Assembly (NCBI GenBank): GCA_964058805.1
Contig: CAXKVV010000845.1
Coordinates: forward strand, 1 to 21,910
Source: Schoenoplectus triqueter
Lineage: Eukaryota > Streptophyta > Magnoliopsida > Poales > Cyperaceae
Direction: 5' to 3'
Length of the DNA: 21,910 nucleotides
In this document: piece by piece, positions 20,745 through 21,910 of the stretch
Layout: each line of letters starts with the position of its first letter
How positions within the stretch are numbered: position 1 is the stretch's first letter
Translations under genes and position numbers: made by a program
The notes under the pieces: generated by a model
The model's database searches: none
Seen by the model: only the letters and a program-made list of their open reading frames with translations
What the model was told of the DNA's origin: nothing

Positions 20745-21910
20745 TTTTCATGTTTTGCGCTCCCGGACTCGTTTTCGGCGGTTCCGAGGGCGTCCGGTCC
20801 CGCTTTCATATTTTGCGCTCCCGGACTGATTTGCGGCGGTGCGGAGGGCGTCGGGTCCCGTTTTCATGTTTTGCGCTCCTGGACACTTTTTCGGCTATGC
20901 GGAGGGCGTCGGGTCCCGTTTTCATGTTTTGCGCTCCCGGACTCGTTTTCGGCGGTTCCGAGGGCGTCGGGTCCCGTTTTCATGTTTTGCGCTCCCGGAC
21001 ACATTTTCGGCGGTGCGGAGGGCGTCGGGTCCCATTTTCATGTTTTGCGCTCCAAGACTCGTTTTCGACGGTACAGACGGCGTCGGGTCCCGTTTTCATG
21101 TTTTGCGCTCCCGGACTCGTTTTCGGCGGTTCCGAGGGCGTCAGGTCCCCCTTTCATATTTTGCGCTCCCGGACTGATTTTGCGGCGTTGCGGAGGGCGT
21201 CGGGTCCCGTTTTCATGTTTTGCGCTCCCGGACACGGTTTCGGCGGTGCGGAGGGCGTCGGGTCCCCTTTTCATATTTTGCGCTCCCGGACTCGTTTTCG
21301 ACGGTTCCGTGGGCGTCGGGTCCCGTTTTCAAGTTTTTCGCTCCCGGACTCGTTTTCGGCGGTTCCGAGGGCGTCGGGTCCCGTTTTCATGCTTTGCGCT
21401 CCCGGACACTTTTTCGGCGGTGCGGAGGGCGTCGGGTCCCGTTTTCATGTTTTGCGCTCCCGGACTCGTTTTCTGCTGTTCCGGGCGTGTCGGGTCTCGT
21501 TTTCTTGATTTGCGCTTTCGGACTCGTTTTCGGCGGTTCCGAGCACGTCGGGTCTCGTTTTCATGTTTTGCGCTCCCGAAATCGTTTGAGGCAGTGCGGA
21601 GGGCGTCGGGTCCCGTTTTCATGTTTTGCGCTCCCGGACTCGTTTTCGACGGTTCCGTGGGCGTCGGGTCCCGTTTTCAAGTTTTTCGCTCCCGGACTCG
21701 TTTTCGGCGGTTCCGAGGGCGTCGGGTCCCGTTTTCATGTTTTGCGCTCCCGGACACGTTTTCGGCGGTGCGGAGGGCGTCGGGTCCCGTTTTCATGTTT
21801 TGCGCTCCCGGACTCGTTTTCTGCTGTTCCGGGCGTGTCGGGTCTCGTTTTCTTGATTTGCGCTTTCGGACTCGTTTTCGGCGGTTCCGAGCGCGTCGGG
21901 TCTCGTTTTC
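20745..21910 (+). repeat. Copy 2 of an identical 1166-bp segment, runs off the window
   Basis: This is the partner of 8026-9191. It starts inside the tail of the monomer at 20699 and is still identical at the last base of the window. The flank to its left (20403-20744) instead resembles 17440-17779, so the junction is a mosaic breakpoint within a monomer. Complete identity against a background where neighbouring units differ at several percent of sites suggests very recent duplication or conversion, or an assembly artefact. Confidence 0.87.
21280..21910 (+). repeat. 348-bp hexamer array, second locus, cut by window end
   Basis: The m2-to-m12 hexamer seen at 8561 recurs at 21280-21627, and a second copy starts at 21628 and is cut off after 283 bases. 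It lies inside the 1166-bp stretch that matches 8026-9191, so it was moved together with its flank rather than arising independently. Whether a third copy follows cannot be seen. Confidence 0.85.

Larger units (their letters stand above)
1..21910 (+). repeat. 58-bp GC-rich satellite array, about 378 head-to-tail monomers
   Basis: The whole window is tandem copies of a 58-bp monomer, orientated so that it starts with gcgctcccgg and ends with the T-rich block catgtttt; 8212-8269 is a consensus copy. Every monomer I read is on the same strand, with no inversion, no interruption by unique DNA, and no end of the array in the window. The consensus has 3 A, 19 T, 19 G and 17 C, with 9 CpG dinucleotides and three T4 tracts at monomer positions 16-19, 47-50 and 55-58. 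Subtypes differ mainly at positions 11-15, 22-31 and 46-56. Almost all monomers are exactly 58 bp; exceptions are 59-bp copies with actgatttt, a few 57-bp copies and one 80-bp copy. Tandem arrays of this size are typical of eukaryotic constitutive heterochromatin; the location and host are inferred, not seen. I recognise no named satellite family. Confidence 0.97.

Noticed and set aside
1..21910. CRISPR array, because of regular short repeats
   Set aside because: There are no unique spacers between the repeats; the whole 58-bp period is conserved, and there is no leader or cas gene.
1..21910. Telomeric repeats, transposon insertions, tRNA or rRNA genes
   Set aside because: I looked for ttaggg-type runs, target-site duplications or non-satellite inserts, and conserved RNA motifs, and saw none; every stretch can be assigned to a monomer.

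Overview
This window is one uninterrupted satellite DNA array. I find no gene, RNA gene or recognisable transposon in it. The basic unit is a 58-bp monomer, with a clean consensus example at 8212-8269. It is repeated head to tail about 378 times, always in the same orientation, and the array runs off both ends of the window. The consensus is about 62% G+C, holds 9 CpG sites, and is strongly strand-asymmetric, with 3 A against 19 T on the + strand. A uniform array over 21.9 kb with multi-monomer periodicity and CpG-type decay points to a eukaryotic chromosome with CpG methylation. A centromeric, pericentromeric, subtelomeric or sex-chromosome heterochromatin block is plausible. I cannot name the species or the chromosomal position from sequence alone.

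The monomers are not random copies. They fall into recognisable subtypes, called m1 to m14 here, that recur in fixed order as a 14-monomer higher-order repeat (HOR) of 813 bp: thirteen 58-bp monomers plus one 59-bp monomer, m14. The full ordered unit is seen at 3509-4321 and 6877-7689. Between about 1 and 8.5 kb the array is built from this unit and from shortened or lengthened versions of it: 13-mers, a 22-mer, a 23-mer, a 24-mer and an 8-mer.

From about 8.5 kb onward the order is more rearranged. A 6-monomer, 348-bp unit is tandemly triplicated at 8561-9604. A 2.6-2.7 kb block is present twice (11218-13898 and 17780-20402). A roughly 1.57-kb block is tandemly duplicated (12893-14417 and 14461-15927). 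The last 1166 bases (20745-21910) are, by my reading, identical to 8026-9191, 12,719 bp upstream.

Long open frames, including one of over 1100 codons, exist in all three forward frames. They are by-products of a stop-poor repeat whose length is 1 modulo 3, and I do not annotate them as genes. The biological interest lies in the hierarchical organisation of the satellite, the traces of unequal exchange and conversion between monomers, the CpG-decay pattern and the extreme strand asymmetry.
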